From VYFG01 sp965204165 (lineage in GTDB: Bacteria > Pseudomonadota > Gammaproteobacteria > Arenicellales > Poriferihabitantaceae): a DNA stretch of 64,000 nt. Of the stretch, positions 1 to 8,269 are shown in pieces. Both the position numbers and the translations under genes were made by a program. The stretch's first letter is position 1. Each line of letters starts with the position of its first letter. A model generated the notes under the pieces. The model saw only the letters and a list, made by a program, of their open reading frames with translations. It did no database searches and had not been told where the DNA came from. The stretch spans positions 4,526,001 through 4,590,000 of the forward strand of contig OZ241969.1 of the NCBI GenBank assembly GCA_965204165.1, written 5' to 3'.

Positions 1-643
1 TCACGGCCTGGAGGGCCTCGTGGCCGAACATCACGGCGCCCAGCATCTCGTCCTCGGACAGTACGTTGGCCTCGGATTCCACCATCAGGACGGCGTTTTC
101 CGTCCCCGCCACCACGAGGTCCAGGCGGGACTGCTCCTGCAGCTGGGTGCGGGTGGGATTGAGGACGTACTGGCCGTCGATGTATCCCACCCGGGCGGCG
201 CCGATGGGGCCGTTGAACGGAATGCCGGACACCTCGAGCGCCGCCGAAGCGCCGATCATGGCGACGACGTCGGGGTTGATTTCCGGATCCACCGACAGCA
301 CCGTGCAGATGATCTGGACCTCGTTCATGTAGCCGTCGGGAAACAGGGGGCGGATGGGGCGGTCGATGAGGCGGCAGGTGAGCACGGCGTTTTCCGAGGG
401 GCGGCCTTCCCGCTTGAAGAATCCGCCGGGAATGCGGCCCACGGCATAGTTGCGCTCCTCGTAGTCCACGGTCAGGGGAAAGAAGTCCTGCTGGCCGGGT
501 TCCCTGCGCCCCACCACGGTTACCAGAACGACCGTGTCACCCATACTGGTGACCACCGCGCCGTCAGCTTGTCTTGCCATTGCGCCGGTTTCCAGGCGCA
601 CCTCGTTTTGACCGTACTGAAAGGTCTTGATTACTCTGTTCAC
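1..643 (-). CDS. pnp: polyribonucleotide nucleotidyltransferase (PNPase), N-terminal part, cut by window edge
   Basis: Phosphorolytic 3'-5' exoribonuclease of the RNA degradosome. The first 214 residues or so are present; the rest lies beyond position 1. The minus-strand translation begins VNRVIKTFQYGQNEV and carries PNPase RNase PH-domain 1 stretches such as VDYEERNYAVGRIPGG, LIDRPIRPLFP and SGIPFNGPIGAARVG. I chose the GTG start at 643 because a GGAG sits 9 bases upstream and the N-terminus then has the usual family length; no ATG precedes the conserved domain. It lies directly downstream of rpsO (42-base gap), the standard rpsO-pnp order, so the two are probably co-transcribed. PNPase autoregulates this transcript in Escherichia coli; I could not confirm the RNase III hairpin here. 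Confidence 0.96.
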   Translation of the reverse strand, partial: MNRVIKTFQYGQNEVRLETGAMARQADGAVVTSMGDTVVLVTVVGRREPGQQDFFPLTVDYEERNYAVGRIPGGFFKREGRPSENAVLTCRLIDRPIRPLFPDGYMNEVQIICTVLSVDPEINPDVVAMIGASAALEVSGIPFNGPIGAARVGYIDGQYVLNPTRTQLQEQSRLDLVVAGTENAVLMVESEANVLSEDEMLGAVMFGHEALQAV

Positions 644-685
644 TTAATGTGTCTCCAGCGCCTGGCGCGGTAGATTCCGGGGGGG

Positions 686-955
686 TTATTTCCGCAGGCC
701 AAGTTTTGCAATGAGGGCGCGATAGCGCTCGATATCGGTCTTTCGCAGGTAACTCAGCAGCTTGCGCCGATGGTTTACAAGCCGCAGCAGCCCCTGGCGG
801 GAATGGTGGTCGTGGATATGGGTTTTGAAATGTCGGGAGAGATCCTCGATGCGCGCCGTCATGAGCGCAATCTGGACTTCGGGCGATCCGGTATCCCCCT
901 CGCTGCGCCGGTGCTCTTTCACCACGGCAGCCTTGTCTTCGGCAGTCAAAGCCAT
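686..955 (-). CDS. rpsO: 30S ribosomal protein S15
   Basis: Primary 16S rRNA-binding protein of the small-subunit platform. The 89-residue product has the family's usual length and motifs: MALTAEDKAAVVKEH at the start, GDTGSPEVQIALMTARI, then HKxDHHSRxGLL-like and RRKLLSYLRK segments and the LGLRK tail. The ATG at 955 is preceded by AGGTTTTCA, giving a weak Shine-Dalgarno. It is the first gene of the rpsO-pnp pair and is divergent from asd, with about 230 bases between them that should hold promoters for both directions. Confidence 0.98.
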   Translation of the reverse strand: MALTAEDKAAVVKEHRRSEGDTGSPEVQIALMTARIEDLSRHFKTHIHDHHSRQGLLRLVNHRRKLLSYLRKTDIERYRALIAKLGLRK

Positions 956-1108
956 TGAAAACCTCTAAAGGAAATTGAATACATGTGCCGAAGTAGGGAA
1001 GCACTGCCCGAACCTCGTACACCGTACCCCCGGACCGTGAGCCGGACAGGGGAGGCGTATTCTAGCGGCACGCCCGGCCTGTCACAACCCTAGAAACCCC
1101 GAAAGATC

Positions 1109-1137
1109 AGGATTTTTGACCCGTGAGGCGGTATAAT
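1109..1137 (+). promoter_or_regulatory. possible sigma-70 promoter upstream of asd
   Basis: A perfect TATAAT at 1132-1137 lies about 48 bases before the asd start. The -35 position at 17-base spacing reads AGGATT, a poor match. A TTGACC nearby is only 10 bases from the -10 and cannot pair with it. The call rests on the -10 alone. Confidence 0.35.
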
Positions 1138-1185
1138 CCCGCGCCTTTCAATCGCCGTACACTTTGACCAGGACCGGATGTTCCA

Positions 1186-2367
1186 ATGAAGCTTGATCGG
1201 GTTGGATTCGTGGGCTGGCGCGGCATGGTGGGGTCCGTCCTCATGCAGCGCATGATGCAGGAAAATGACTTCTCCCGCATGGGTGAGGCCGTGTTCTTCA
1301 CCACGTCCCAGACCGGCCAGCCAGGCCCGGATATCGGCCGGGACAGCGGCATACTCGTCGACGCCACCGACCTGGATGCCCTGGGTGCCTGCGACGTGAT
1401 TGTCACCTGCCAGGGCGGCGGCTACACGTCGGACGTCCATCCCCGCCTGCGCGCCGGCGGCTGGAACGGCTACTGGATCGACGCCGCCTCCACCCTGCGC
1501 ATGTCCGGGGACGCCGTCATCATCCTGGATCCCGTCAACCTGCCGCTGATCCGGGAAGGACTGGACCGCGGCCTGAAGGATTTCATCGGCCCCAACTGCA
1601 CCGTCAGCCTGATGATGCTGGCGCTGGACGGGCTGCTCGGCGAGAACCTGGTGGAATGGATTTCCGTGGCCACCTACCAGGCCGTATCCGGCGCCGGGGC
1701 GCGCCAGATGCGGGAATTCATCCGGCAGATGGGCATGGTGCACGACCGTGCGGCAACCCTGGTGGACAACCCGGACAGCAGCATCCTGGATATCGACCGG
1801 CAGGTGCTCGAGACCCTGCAGTCGGCGGATCTGCCGGTGCAGGAGATCGGCTATCCCCTGACGGGGAACCTGCTGCCCTGGATCGACGAGGACCTCGATT
1901 CGGGCATCAGCCGCGAGGAATGGAAGGGCTCCGTGGAAACCAACAAGATCCTTGGCCGCGGCGGTGCGCCCATTCCCATCGAAAGTACCTGCATCCGCGT
2001 CGGGACCATGCGCTGCCACAGCCAGGCGCTCACCCTGAAGCTGAACCGGGATCTGCCGCTGGCGGAAATCGAGGCGCTGGTGGACGGCGCCAACGACTGG
2101 GTTCATGTCGTGCCCAACCAGCGCGAGGCGTCCCTCAGCGACCTGACGCCGGCGAAGGTGACCGGCACGCTCGACATTCCGGTGGGCCGCATCCGCAAGC
2201 TCAACATGGGTCCCGGGCACGTGGCCGCCTTCACGGTGGGCGACCAGTTGCTCTGGGGCGCGGCGGAGCCGCTCAGGCGGATGCTGTGCATCCTCTCGGA
2301 GTACGGGGTCAGGGGGCAGGGCCGGGAGGAAGACTCCGCCCGGACCGCCCGGGTGGCTGCCGCCTAG
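1186..2367 (+). CDS. asd: aspartate-semialdehyde dehydrogenase
   Basis: NADPH-dependent reductive dephosphorylation of L-4-aspartyl phosphate to aspartate semialdehyde, the branch point to lysine/diaminopimelate, threonine and methionine. The 393-residue protein starts with a Rossmann motif (VGFVGWRGMVGSVL, residues 6-19), has the catalytic cysteine in GPNCTVSLMM (Cys138), the ESTCIRVG segment and the conserved GPGHVAAF region near the end. WRGMVGSVL and the overall length place it with the Gram-negative (E. coli-type) subgroup, not the shorter Gram-positive type. A roughly 20-residue tail rich in Arg, Glu and Ala follows the conserved end. It stands alone between rpsO and a convergent aminotransferase gene. 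Confidence 0.97.
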   Translation: MKLDRVGFVGWRGMVGSVLMQRMMQENDFSRMGEAVFFTTSQTGQPGPDIGRDSGILVDATDLDALGACDVIVTCQGGGYTSDVHPRLRAGGWNGYWIDAASTLRMSGDAVIILDPVNLPLIREGLDRGLKDFIGPNCTVSLMMLALDGLLGENLVEWISVATYQAVSGAGARQMREFIRQMGMVHDRAATLVDNPDSSILDIDRQVLETLQSADLPVQEIGYPLTGNLLPWIDEDLDSGISREEWKGSVETNKILGRGGAPIPIESTCIRVGTMRCHSQALTLKLNRDLPLAEIEALVDGANDWVHVVPNQREASLSDLTPAKVTGTLDIPVGRIRKLNMGPGHVAAFTVGDQLLWGAAEPLRRMLCILSEYGVRGQGREEDSARTARVAAA

Positions 2368-2513
2368 GTTTCCCGTCCCGCGGCAGGGGTTCGGCCGGGG
2401 TTGTCGCCGGCCCCCGCTTCCATTCCCAGGGGATCACGACCGCCCGGCTGCGCCGGGTTCCGCCGGTGCCTTCCGTGCGCCCCGTGGAACCCGCCCGCGC
2501 CCAGGCTGCAATC

Positions 2514-3650
2514 TCAGGCCGCAGCCGTCAGCTGGTTGCCGAGAACGCTCTTCAGTGCCGCCAGGCAGTAGTCGACGTTTTCCGGCCGCGCGGCCTCGCC
2601 CATCAGGCCGATGCGCCAGATCTTGCCGGACAGATCGCCCAAGCCGGCGCCGATCTCGAGGTCATGCTTGGCCAGCAGTTCCCGGCGGAGAGCGGCGTCA
2701 TCCACGCCCTCGGGAATCCTGACCGCGTTCAGCTGCGGCAGCCGCGCGGATTCCTCCACGAGCATCTCGAGGCCCAGGTCCTGCAGCCCCCTGACCAGGC
2801 GTTCATGGCAGTCCCGATGGCGCTGCCAGGCGTTTTCCAGGCCCTCCTCATGCAGCATGACCAGCGCTTCGTGGAGGGCATAGATGGCATTGACCGGCGC
2901 GGTATGGTGGTAGCTGCGCCCGCCGGCGCTGTCCCAGTAGCCCATGACCAGGCTGAGATCGAGAAACCAGCTCTGCACCCTGCTCCCGCGTGACCGGATC
3001 TTTTCCAGGGCCGCCGCGCCGAAGGTCACCGGCGAAAGCCCGGGCATGCAGGACAGGCATTTCTGGCTGCCGGAATACACCGCGTCCAGTTGCCACTCGT
3101 CGACCAGCAACGGCACGCCCGCGAGCGAGGTCACCGCATCGACTATGACCAGGGCGCCTTGCCGATGCGCCAGTTCGGTGATCGCCCGGGCGTCGCTCAG
3201 GGCGCCGGTGGAGGTTTCCGCGTGCACGAAGGCCACGATTTTCGTATCCGGATGCCGGTCCAGGGCCTCGGCAACCTTCGCCGGGTCCACCGGGGCGCCC
3301 CAGGAATCCTCCACCACCACGGCGACGCCGCCGGACCGTTCCACGTTCTCCTTCATGCGTCCGCCGAAGACGCCGTTGACGCATACGATGACCTTGTCCC
3401 CCGGCTCCACCAGGTTCACGAAGCACATCTCCATGCCGGCGGACCCCGGCGCGCTGACCGGCATGGTCAGGGCGTTCCCGGTCCGGAACGCATGTTGGAG
3501 CAGTGCCTTGGTTTCGTCCATCAGGCCGGCGAAGGCCGGATCAAGGTGGCCGATGGTGGGACGCGCGGAGGCGGCAAGCACACGGGGATGGACCATAGTG
3601 GGTCCCGGCCCCATCAGCCTCCGCGGGGGCGGAGTAAAGGGTTGATACAT
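2514..3650 (-). CDS. class V PLP-dependent aminotransferase (alanine/serine-glyoxylate aminotransferase family)
   Basis: Fold-type I PLP aminotransferase of 378 residues. The Schiff-base lysine is Lys197 in SGSQKCLS, and the PLP-pyridine aspartate is Asp171 in VIVDAVTS. The N-terminal MGPGPTMVHPRVL and the RIGLMGEAARPENV segment near the C-terminus are characteristic of alanine-glyoxylate/serine-glyoxylate aminotransferases. Family members use alanine or serine as amino donor and glyoxylate or pyruvate as acceptor; the substrate here cannot be read from the sequence. It faces away from the serA-like/serC/DUF1015 genes across a 310-base spacer, so a role in serine or glyoxylate metabolism is plausible by context. 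Confidence 0.88.
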   Translation of the reverse strand: MYQPFTPPPRRLMGPGPTMVHPRVLAASARPTIGHLDPAFAGLMDETKALLQHAFRTGNALTMPVSAPGSAGMEMCFVNLVEPGDKVIVCVNGVFGGRMKENVERSGGVAVVVEDSWGAPVDPAKVAEALDRHPDTKIVAFVHAETSTGALSDARAITELAHRQGALVIVDAVTSLAGVPLLVDEWQLDAVYSGSQKCLSCMPGLSPVTFGAAALEKIRSRGSRVQSWFLDLSLVMGYWDSAGGRSYHHTAPVNAIYALHEALVMLHEEGLENAWQRHRDCHERLVRGLQDLGLEMLVEESARLPQLNAVRIPEGVDDAALRRELLAKHDLEIGAGLGDLSGKIWRIGLMGEAARPENVDYCLAALKSVLGNQLTAAA

Positions 3651-3712
3651 TGGAAAATCCTGAAAAAATTGAACCTGTTATGGTAATCGGGCATGGCACG
3701 CCGGATGATCAG

Positions 3713-3733
3713 TTATATTTATCTGGAATATAA
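3713..3733. promoter_or_regulatory. AT-rich inverted repeat in a divergent promoter region (possible operator)
   Basis: TTATATT (3713-3719) and AATATAA (3727-3733) form a perfect 7-base inverted repeat with a 7-base spacer, in a sharply AT-rich patch of an otherwise GC-rich region. It lies between the divergent aminotransferase (start 3650) and serA-like gene (start 3961), 63 bases before the former. A second small palindrome, GGCTGCAGCC, occurs at 3846-3855, and a TACAAT box at 3871-3876 could be the -10 for the serA-like gene. Regulator unknown. Confidence 0.3.
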
Positions 3734-3960
3734 ATTTCACTGATTTTTTCGCATGCGGCATTTGTGGCAGCTTATGCGGTCCGGAGCGCCCGCATGGGAC
3801 CCGCAACCGGCGCGGGGCGACAATTCGCGCACAGGCCCAGTAATTGGCTGCAGCCCAACGGGGAATCGAATACAATCTGCGCCGTTTTCATTTTGCGTTC
3901 TCCTGGACTGGACCGCCCGCCCCGGTCCGGAGGCGGTCATGAGCCCGAACATTTCCGACC

Positions 3961-4923
3961 ATGAATATCCTGATCGCAGACAGCTTTCCCGATACACACC
4001 GGCTTGAGCTCGAGAATCTGGGACACCGGGTCACCATGAACCCGGCTCTGGATGAGCACACGCTCACCGGGGCCATCGGCGACCACGACATCCTGGTCGT
4101 GCGCAGCACCCGGGTGAATGCTGCCACCCTGGATGCGGGAACCGGCCTCAGGCTGGTGGTCCGCGCCGGCGCGGGCACCAACACCATCGACTGCGACCGG
4201 GCAGCAAGCAGGGGCATCCGGGTCTGCAACGTGCCCGGCGCCAATGCCCTGGCGGTGGCGGAACTGGTCCTCGGCCTGATCATCTGCATCGACCGCAACC
4301 TCGCCGACAACGTGGCGGACCTCAGAAACGGCGTCTGGAACAAGAAGAAATACAGCAAGTCCCGCGGGCTCTGCGGGCAGAAACTCGGCATACTGGGCAT
4401 GGGCGCCATCGGCCTTGCCGTGGCGGAACGCGCCCGGGCCTTCGGCATGCAGGTGTTTGCCGTGCACAGGGACGGCCGTGACCGGGCCACCGCCGCGCGC
4501 ATGGCCGCGGCGGGCATCACCGAACTCGAGAGCCAGGAGGCCCTCCTTCAGGAGTGCGACATCGTGACCATTCATCTGCCGGCCACCGAAAAAACCCGGG
4601 GAATGGTCAACGGGGATTTCCTGGCACGGATGAAGCCGGGCGCGATGCTGATCAATTCATCCCGCGGGGAACTGGTGGACGAGGCGGCCCTGCTGCATGC
4701 CATCGAAACCAGGGGCATCCGCGCGGGGCTTGACGTCTACCACAACGAACCCGCCGGCGGGGAGGGCGACTTCGAATCCGCCATTGCCCGTCACCCGGCG
4801 GTTTGCGGCACCCATCACATCGGCGCGTCCACCGCCCAGGCGCAGACCGCCGTGGCGGACGGGGTTGTTGCTATCATCCAGGCCTTCGAGAACGGCGAGG
4901 TGCGCAACTGTGTCAACGCCTGA
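3961..4923 (+). CDS. serA: D-3-phosphoglycerate dehydrogenase-like 2-hydroxyacid dehydrogenase (short form)
   Basis: Likely oxidises 3-phosphoglycerate to 3-phosphohydroxypyruvate, the first step of phosphorylated serine synthesis. The NAD-binding motif GMGAIG is at 146-151; the catalytic set typical of the family is visible as Arg235 (NSSRGELVD), Glu263 (HNEPAG) and His286 (HHIGAST). At 320 residues it ends after the catalytic/NAD domains and lacks the C-terminal ACT domain that gives E. coli SerA (about 410 residues) serine feedback inhibition. The ATG at 3961 has no clear Shine-Dalgarno. serC follows 89 bases later, which supports the assignment over a generic hydroxyacid dehydrogenase, but the substrate is inferred. 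Confidence 0.85.
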   Translation: MNILIADSFPDTHRLELENLGHRVTMNPALDEHTLTGAIGDHDILVVRSTRVNAATLDAGTGLRLVVRAGAGTNTIDCDRAASRGIRVCNVPGANALAVAELVLGLIICIDRNLADNVADLRNGVWNKKKYSKSRGLCGQKLGILGMGAIGLAVAERARAFGMQVFAVHRDGRDRATAARMAAAGITELESQEALLQECDIVTIHLPATEKTRGMVNGDFLARMKPGAMLINSSRGELVDEAALLHAIETRGIRAGLDVYHNEPAGGEGDFESAIARHPAVCGTHHIGASTAQAQTAVADGVVAIIQAFENGEVRNCVNA

Positions 4924-5012
4924 AACCCCCGGGGCGCCGGGAAGATCCGGCGGCAAGTCCCCCTCGTGAACACCCCGCAAAGAAAGCATTCCACTTTTCC
5001 GAAATGAGTCCA

Positions 5013-6098
5013 ATGTCCAGCCGCAAACACAATTTCAGTGCCGGGCCCTGCACCCTGCCCCTCACGGTTCTCGAGGAGGCCCAGGCCGAGTTCGTCGATT
5101 ACCAGGGTGCCGGCATGTCGCTCATCGAGATGAGCCACCGGGGAAAGCATTTTGACGCGGTGGCCAACGAAGCCATGGCGCTGGCCATGGAGGTGTCCGG
5201 CGCGCCCGACGATTTCACCGTGCTGTTTCTCCAGGGCGGGGCGATCCTGCAGTTTTCCATGGTGCCCATGAACCTGCTGAAACCCGGACTCAGGGCGGGC
5301 TATCTCAATACCGGCACCTGGGCCAAGGGCGCCATCACCGATGCCCGTGAATACGGCGATGTCTACGTCGCCTGGGACGGGCAGGCCGACAACTACGCAC
5401 GCATGCCCGCGGGGGTTGAGATCGGGATCGAGGACGGTACCCGCTACCTGCATGTCACCAGCAACGAGACGATCGGCGGCATCCAGCTCCGCGAATGGCC
5501 GACGGTGGACGTGCCCATGGTGGCGGACATGTCGTCCGACTACCTGTCGAGACCCATTCCCTGGGACAGGCTCGATCTCGTCTACGGCGGGGTCCAGAAA
5601 AATCTCGGTCCTGCAGGCATGGCGGTGGTCTTCGTGCGCAAGGCCATCCTGGAAGAGACCAACCGGGACATCGGCCGCTACCTGCGCTACGACATCCAGG
5701 CATCCAAGCTGTCCATGTTCAACACGCCGCCGGTGTTCACCATCTACATGCTCGGCAAGGTGCTCCGGTGGATGCGGGACGAGGGCGGAATTCCCGAAAT
5801 GGAGGCCCGCGCAGCGGCAAAGGCCGCTCTTCTCTACGACACCATCGACCAGAGCGGGGGCTTCTACCGGTGCCCCGTGGACGTGGCGTCCCGTTCACAC
5901 ATGAACGTGGTGTTCCGCCTGCCGAGCGAGGACCTCGAAGCGCGGTTCCTCGGCGAGGCGGCCGGTGCGGATCTGCTGAACCTGGAGGGCCACCGCAACG
6001 TCGGGGGCTGCCGCGCCAGCATCTACAACGCCCTCCCCCATGAGAGCGTGGCCGCCCTGACGGATTTCATGCGGTCCTTCCAGGCCGACAACGGCTGA
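5013..6098 (+). CDS. serC: phosphoserine aminotransferase
   Basis: PLP enzyme that transaminates 3-phosphohydroxypyruvate to phosphoserine with glutamate; also acts in pyridoxine synthesis in some bacteria. The start RKHNFSAGPCTLP is the classic SerC N-terminus; the PLP lysine is Lys196 in YGGVQKNLGPAG, and EGHRNVGGCRASIYNA near the end matches the family signature. Two in-frame ATGs exist, at 5004 and 5013; I used 5013 because it leaves the usual short N-terminus (361 residues), but neither has a convincing ribosome site. It lies between serA-like and the DUF1015 gene (17-base gap), forming a probable operon. Confidence 0.95.
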   Translation: MSSRKHNFSAGPCTLPLTVLEEAQAEFVDYQGAGMSLIEMSHRGKHFDAVANEAMALAMEVSGAPDDFTVLFLQGGAILQFSMVPMNLLKPGLRAGYLNTGTWAKGAITDAREYGDVYVAWDGQADNYARMPAGVEIGIEDGTRYLHVTSNETIGGIQLREWPTVDVPMVADMSSDYLSRPIPWDRLDLVYGGVQKNLGPAGMAVVFVRKAILEETNRDIGRYLRYDIQASKLSMFNTPPVFTIYMLGKVLRWMRDEGGIPEMEARAAAKAALLYDTIDQSGGFYRCPVDVASRSHMNVVFRLPSEDLEARFLGEAAGADLLNLEGHRNVGGCRASIYNALPHESVAALTDFMRSFQADNG

Positions 6099-6115
6099 CC
6101 CCGGCCCCGCAGACC

Positions 6116-7354
6116 ATGCCGAAGATCAAACCATTCGACGGATACCTGGTCCGGAACGAGGTGGCGGCCAGGGTGGTTGCGCCTGAATACGATACCGTGC
6201 CGGCGGCCCAGCGGCGCGCGTTCGCCGACGCCAACCCGCAGAATTTCCTCAATACCATCCGCCTGCTGGATGATTTCGACCCGGCCTGCCCGCCCACCCA
6301 GGACGAACTGATCGAGTTCAACCGGGGCAACCTCGAACGCCTGCTCGACGAAGGCCTGTTCAACCGCATCGAAGAACCCTGCATCTACATCTACGAACTC
6401 AACCACTTCGATCACACCCAGTCCGGCGTCGTCTGCGAGATCTCCGCCGACGAGTACGACCGGGGCCATGTCAAGAAGCACGAGAACACCCGCCGGAACC
6501 AGGAGAACCTGCTGACCTACTACCAGAAGGAGATCGGCGTCGCCTCCTGCCCGATTTCGCTGGCGTACTCGGCCAACGAGGAGATCGACCGGTTCATCCG
6601 CGAACAGCAGAAAGCCCCGCCCATGCTGGAATTCACCACCGGGGACGATGTCTATCAGCGAGTCTGGTGCATCGGGGAAGCATCGCTGCAGGAGGAACTT
6701 TCCCGGCTGTTCGAATCCGTTGAGGATACCTACCTGACGGACGGTCACCACCGGGCGGCATCCGGCTGGCGCTACACGGAACTGATGCGGAAGGAACGGG
6801 GAGGTGACGGGAACCAGCCCCATGAACATCTGCTGGTCGCCCTATTCTCCGACCACGAACTCAAGCTGTTGCCCTATCACCGCTGCGTTCGGGACCTCGG
6901 GGACCTGGACCAGGCGGCATTCCTGCATGCCCTGGAAAAGGATTTCCGCGTCTCGGTAGCCGAGGACCAGGCCGACTGCCTGCCCGCAGCGCATGGAGAA
7001 TTCGGCATGTATCTCGACCATACCTGGTACCGGCTGGTCATCCGGCCGGAACTGGTTGACTGGGATGATCCGGTGGCCTGCCTGGACGTTTCCCTGCTGC
7101 AGGACCACGTTCTCGGGCCGGTCTGCGGCATCCATGATTTCCGGTCCGACCCCCGTCTCGGCTACGTATCCGGCGTGGAGGGCAAGCAGGGGCTGGAACA
7201 GAAGGTCCGCGAGGGTTGGGCGGTCTCGTTCGCCTGCCATGCCACCGCCATGGACCAGCTCTTCCACGTCGCCGATGCAGGTGCACTGATGCCGCCGAAA
7301 TCCACCTATTTCGACCCGAAGACCCGCTCCGGCATCTGGGTAAGGCGCAAGTAG
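6116..7354 (+). CDS. DUF1015 family protein
   Basis: The 412-residue protein belongs to the DUF1015 family: N-terminal PFDGYLVRNEVAARVVAPEYD, a GHVKKHENT segment near 117-125 and the hallmark DGHHR at 209-213. DGHHR-type motifs are also seen in ParB/sulfiredoxin-fold serine kinases such as archaeal SerK and SbnI, and DUF1015 genes recur beside serA/serC. A role in serine or phosphoserine metabolism, for instance as a free-serine kinase, is therefore an inference from motif and context. No transmembrane segment or signal peptide is visible. It is the third gene of the serA-serC unit. Confidence 0.85.
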   Translation: MPKIKPFDGYLVRNEVAARVVAPEYDTVPAAQRRAFADANPQNFLNTIRLLDDFDPACPPTQDELIEFNRGNLERLLDEGLFNRIEEPCIYIYELNHFDHTQSGVVCEISADEYDRGHVKKHENTRRNQENLLTYYQKEIGVASCPISLAYSANEEIDRFIREQQKAPPMLEFTTGDDVYQRVWCIGEASLQEELSRLFESVEDTYLTDGHHRAASGWRYTELMRKERGGDGNQPHEHLLVALFSDHELKLLPYHRCVRDLGDLDQAAFLHALEKDFRVSVAEDQADCLPAAHGEFGMYLDHTWYRLVIRPELVDWDDPVACLDVSLLQDHVLGPVCGIHDFRSDPRLGYVSGVEGKQGLEQKVREGWAVSFACHATAMDQLFHVADAGALMPPKSTYFDPKTRSGIWVRRK

Positions 7355-7423
7355 GGACGCCCTTGCAGCCCGGCCCGGGGCCGTGGCGCGGACGCCCCCC
7401 GTTGAACCAGTTCCGCCGGGACT

Positions 7424-8269
7424 TCAGCAGCCCGCCAGCCCGCCGCAGGTGACGCGGGGCAGCCCCGCCAGGTCATGCAGGGTTTCCACCCGGACGAAAC
7501 CGGCGTCCCCGAACATCTCCGCCACCGCCGCCGCCTGTTCATACCCGTGTTCCAGTATGAGGTGACCGCCGGGCACGATGAACGGCGGCGCCGATGCGAT
7601 GACGGTGCCGAGGTCGGCCAGGCCGCCCTTTCCGGCCACCAGTGCATCCGCCGGCTCGTGGCGGACCTCGCCAAGCAGGCACGGGTCATTCGCATCCACG
7701 TAGGGCGGATTGGCCAGAACCAGGTCGAATCTCTCGCCCGCCACCGCGGAAAACCAGTCCGAGACCAGCAGCCGCACGTTCGCCGCACCGAGCCTGGCCG
7801 CATTCATGCGGGCCACCCCGACCGCCGGCAGGGAACGGTCCACCGCGGTGATGCGTGATTCCGGCCGTTCCCTGGCCACGGCCAGGGCGATGGCGCCGCA
7901 GCCGGTGCCGAGATCGAGAATCCGCGAGGCACCCGCCGGCAGCCTGGCGAGTCCCTGCTCCACCAGAAGTTCCGTTTCCGGACGGGGGATCAGTACGTCC
8001 GGCGTCACCTGCAGGCGCATCGACCAGAATTCCCGATGTCCGACCAGGTAGGCCACGGGCATGCCCCGGGCACGCTCCGCGACCTGCCTGAAGAAGGCCC
8101 TGGACTCGGCGTCCGCCAGAACACTTTCCGGATGGGAGAGCAGCCAGGCCCGGCCCTTCCCGAGCTGATGCGCAAGCAGCACCTCCGCATCCAGCCGGGC
8201 AGTGTCCGTCTCGCCTTCACGGAGTATTTCTGTCGCCCGGCCGAGCGAACGGGAGATGCTGCCGGTCAC
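7424..8269 (-). CDS. prmC: peptide chain release factor N5-glutamine methyltransferase (PrmC/HemK)
   Basis: Methylates the glutamine of the GGQ motif in release factors RF1 and RF2. The 281-residue protein has the SAM-binding motif DLGTGCGAIAL (starting about residue 119) and the substrate-glutamine-binding NPPY at 187-190, with the family's helical N-terminal domain ahead of RPETE. Its ATG overlaps the end of prfA by 4 bases, so hemA, prfA and prmC form one minus-strand operon; the methylase is encoded next to its own substrate. Confidence 0.96.
   Translation of the reverse strand: MTGSISRSLGRATEILREGETDTARLDAEVLLAHQLGKGRAWLLSHPESVLADAESRAFFRQVAERARGMPVAYLVGHREFWSMRLQVTPDVLIPRPETELLVEQGLARLPAGASRILDLGTGCGAIALAVARERPESRITAVDRSLPAVGVARMNAARLGAANVRLLVSDWFSAVAGERFDLVLANPPYVDANDPCLLGEVRHEPADALVAGKGGLADLGTVIASAPPFIVPGGHLILEHGYEQAAAVAEMFGDAGFVRVETLHDLAGLPRVTCGGLAGC

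Noticed and set aside
1118..1137. TTGACC next to TATAAT upstream of asd as a complete promoter
   Set aside because: The spacer is only 10 bases, too short for sigma-70; only the -10 was kept.
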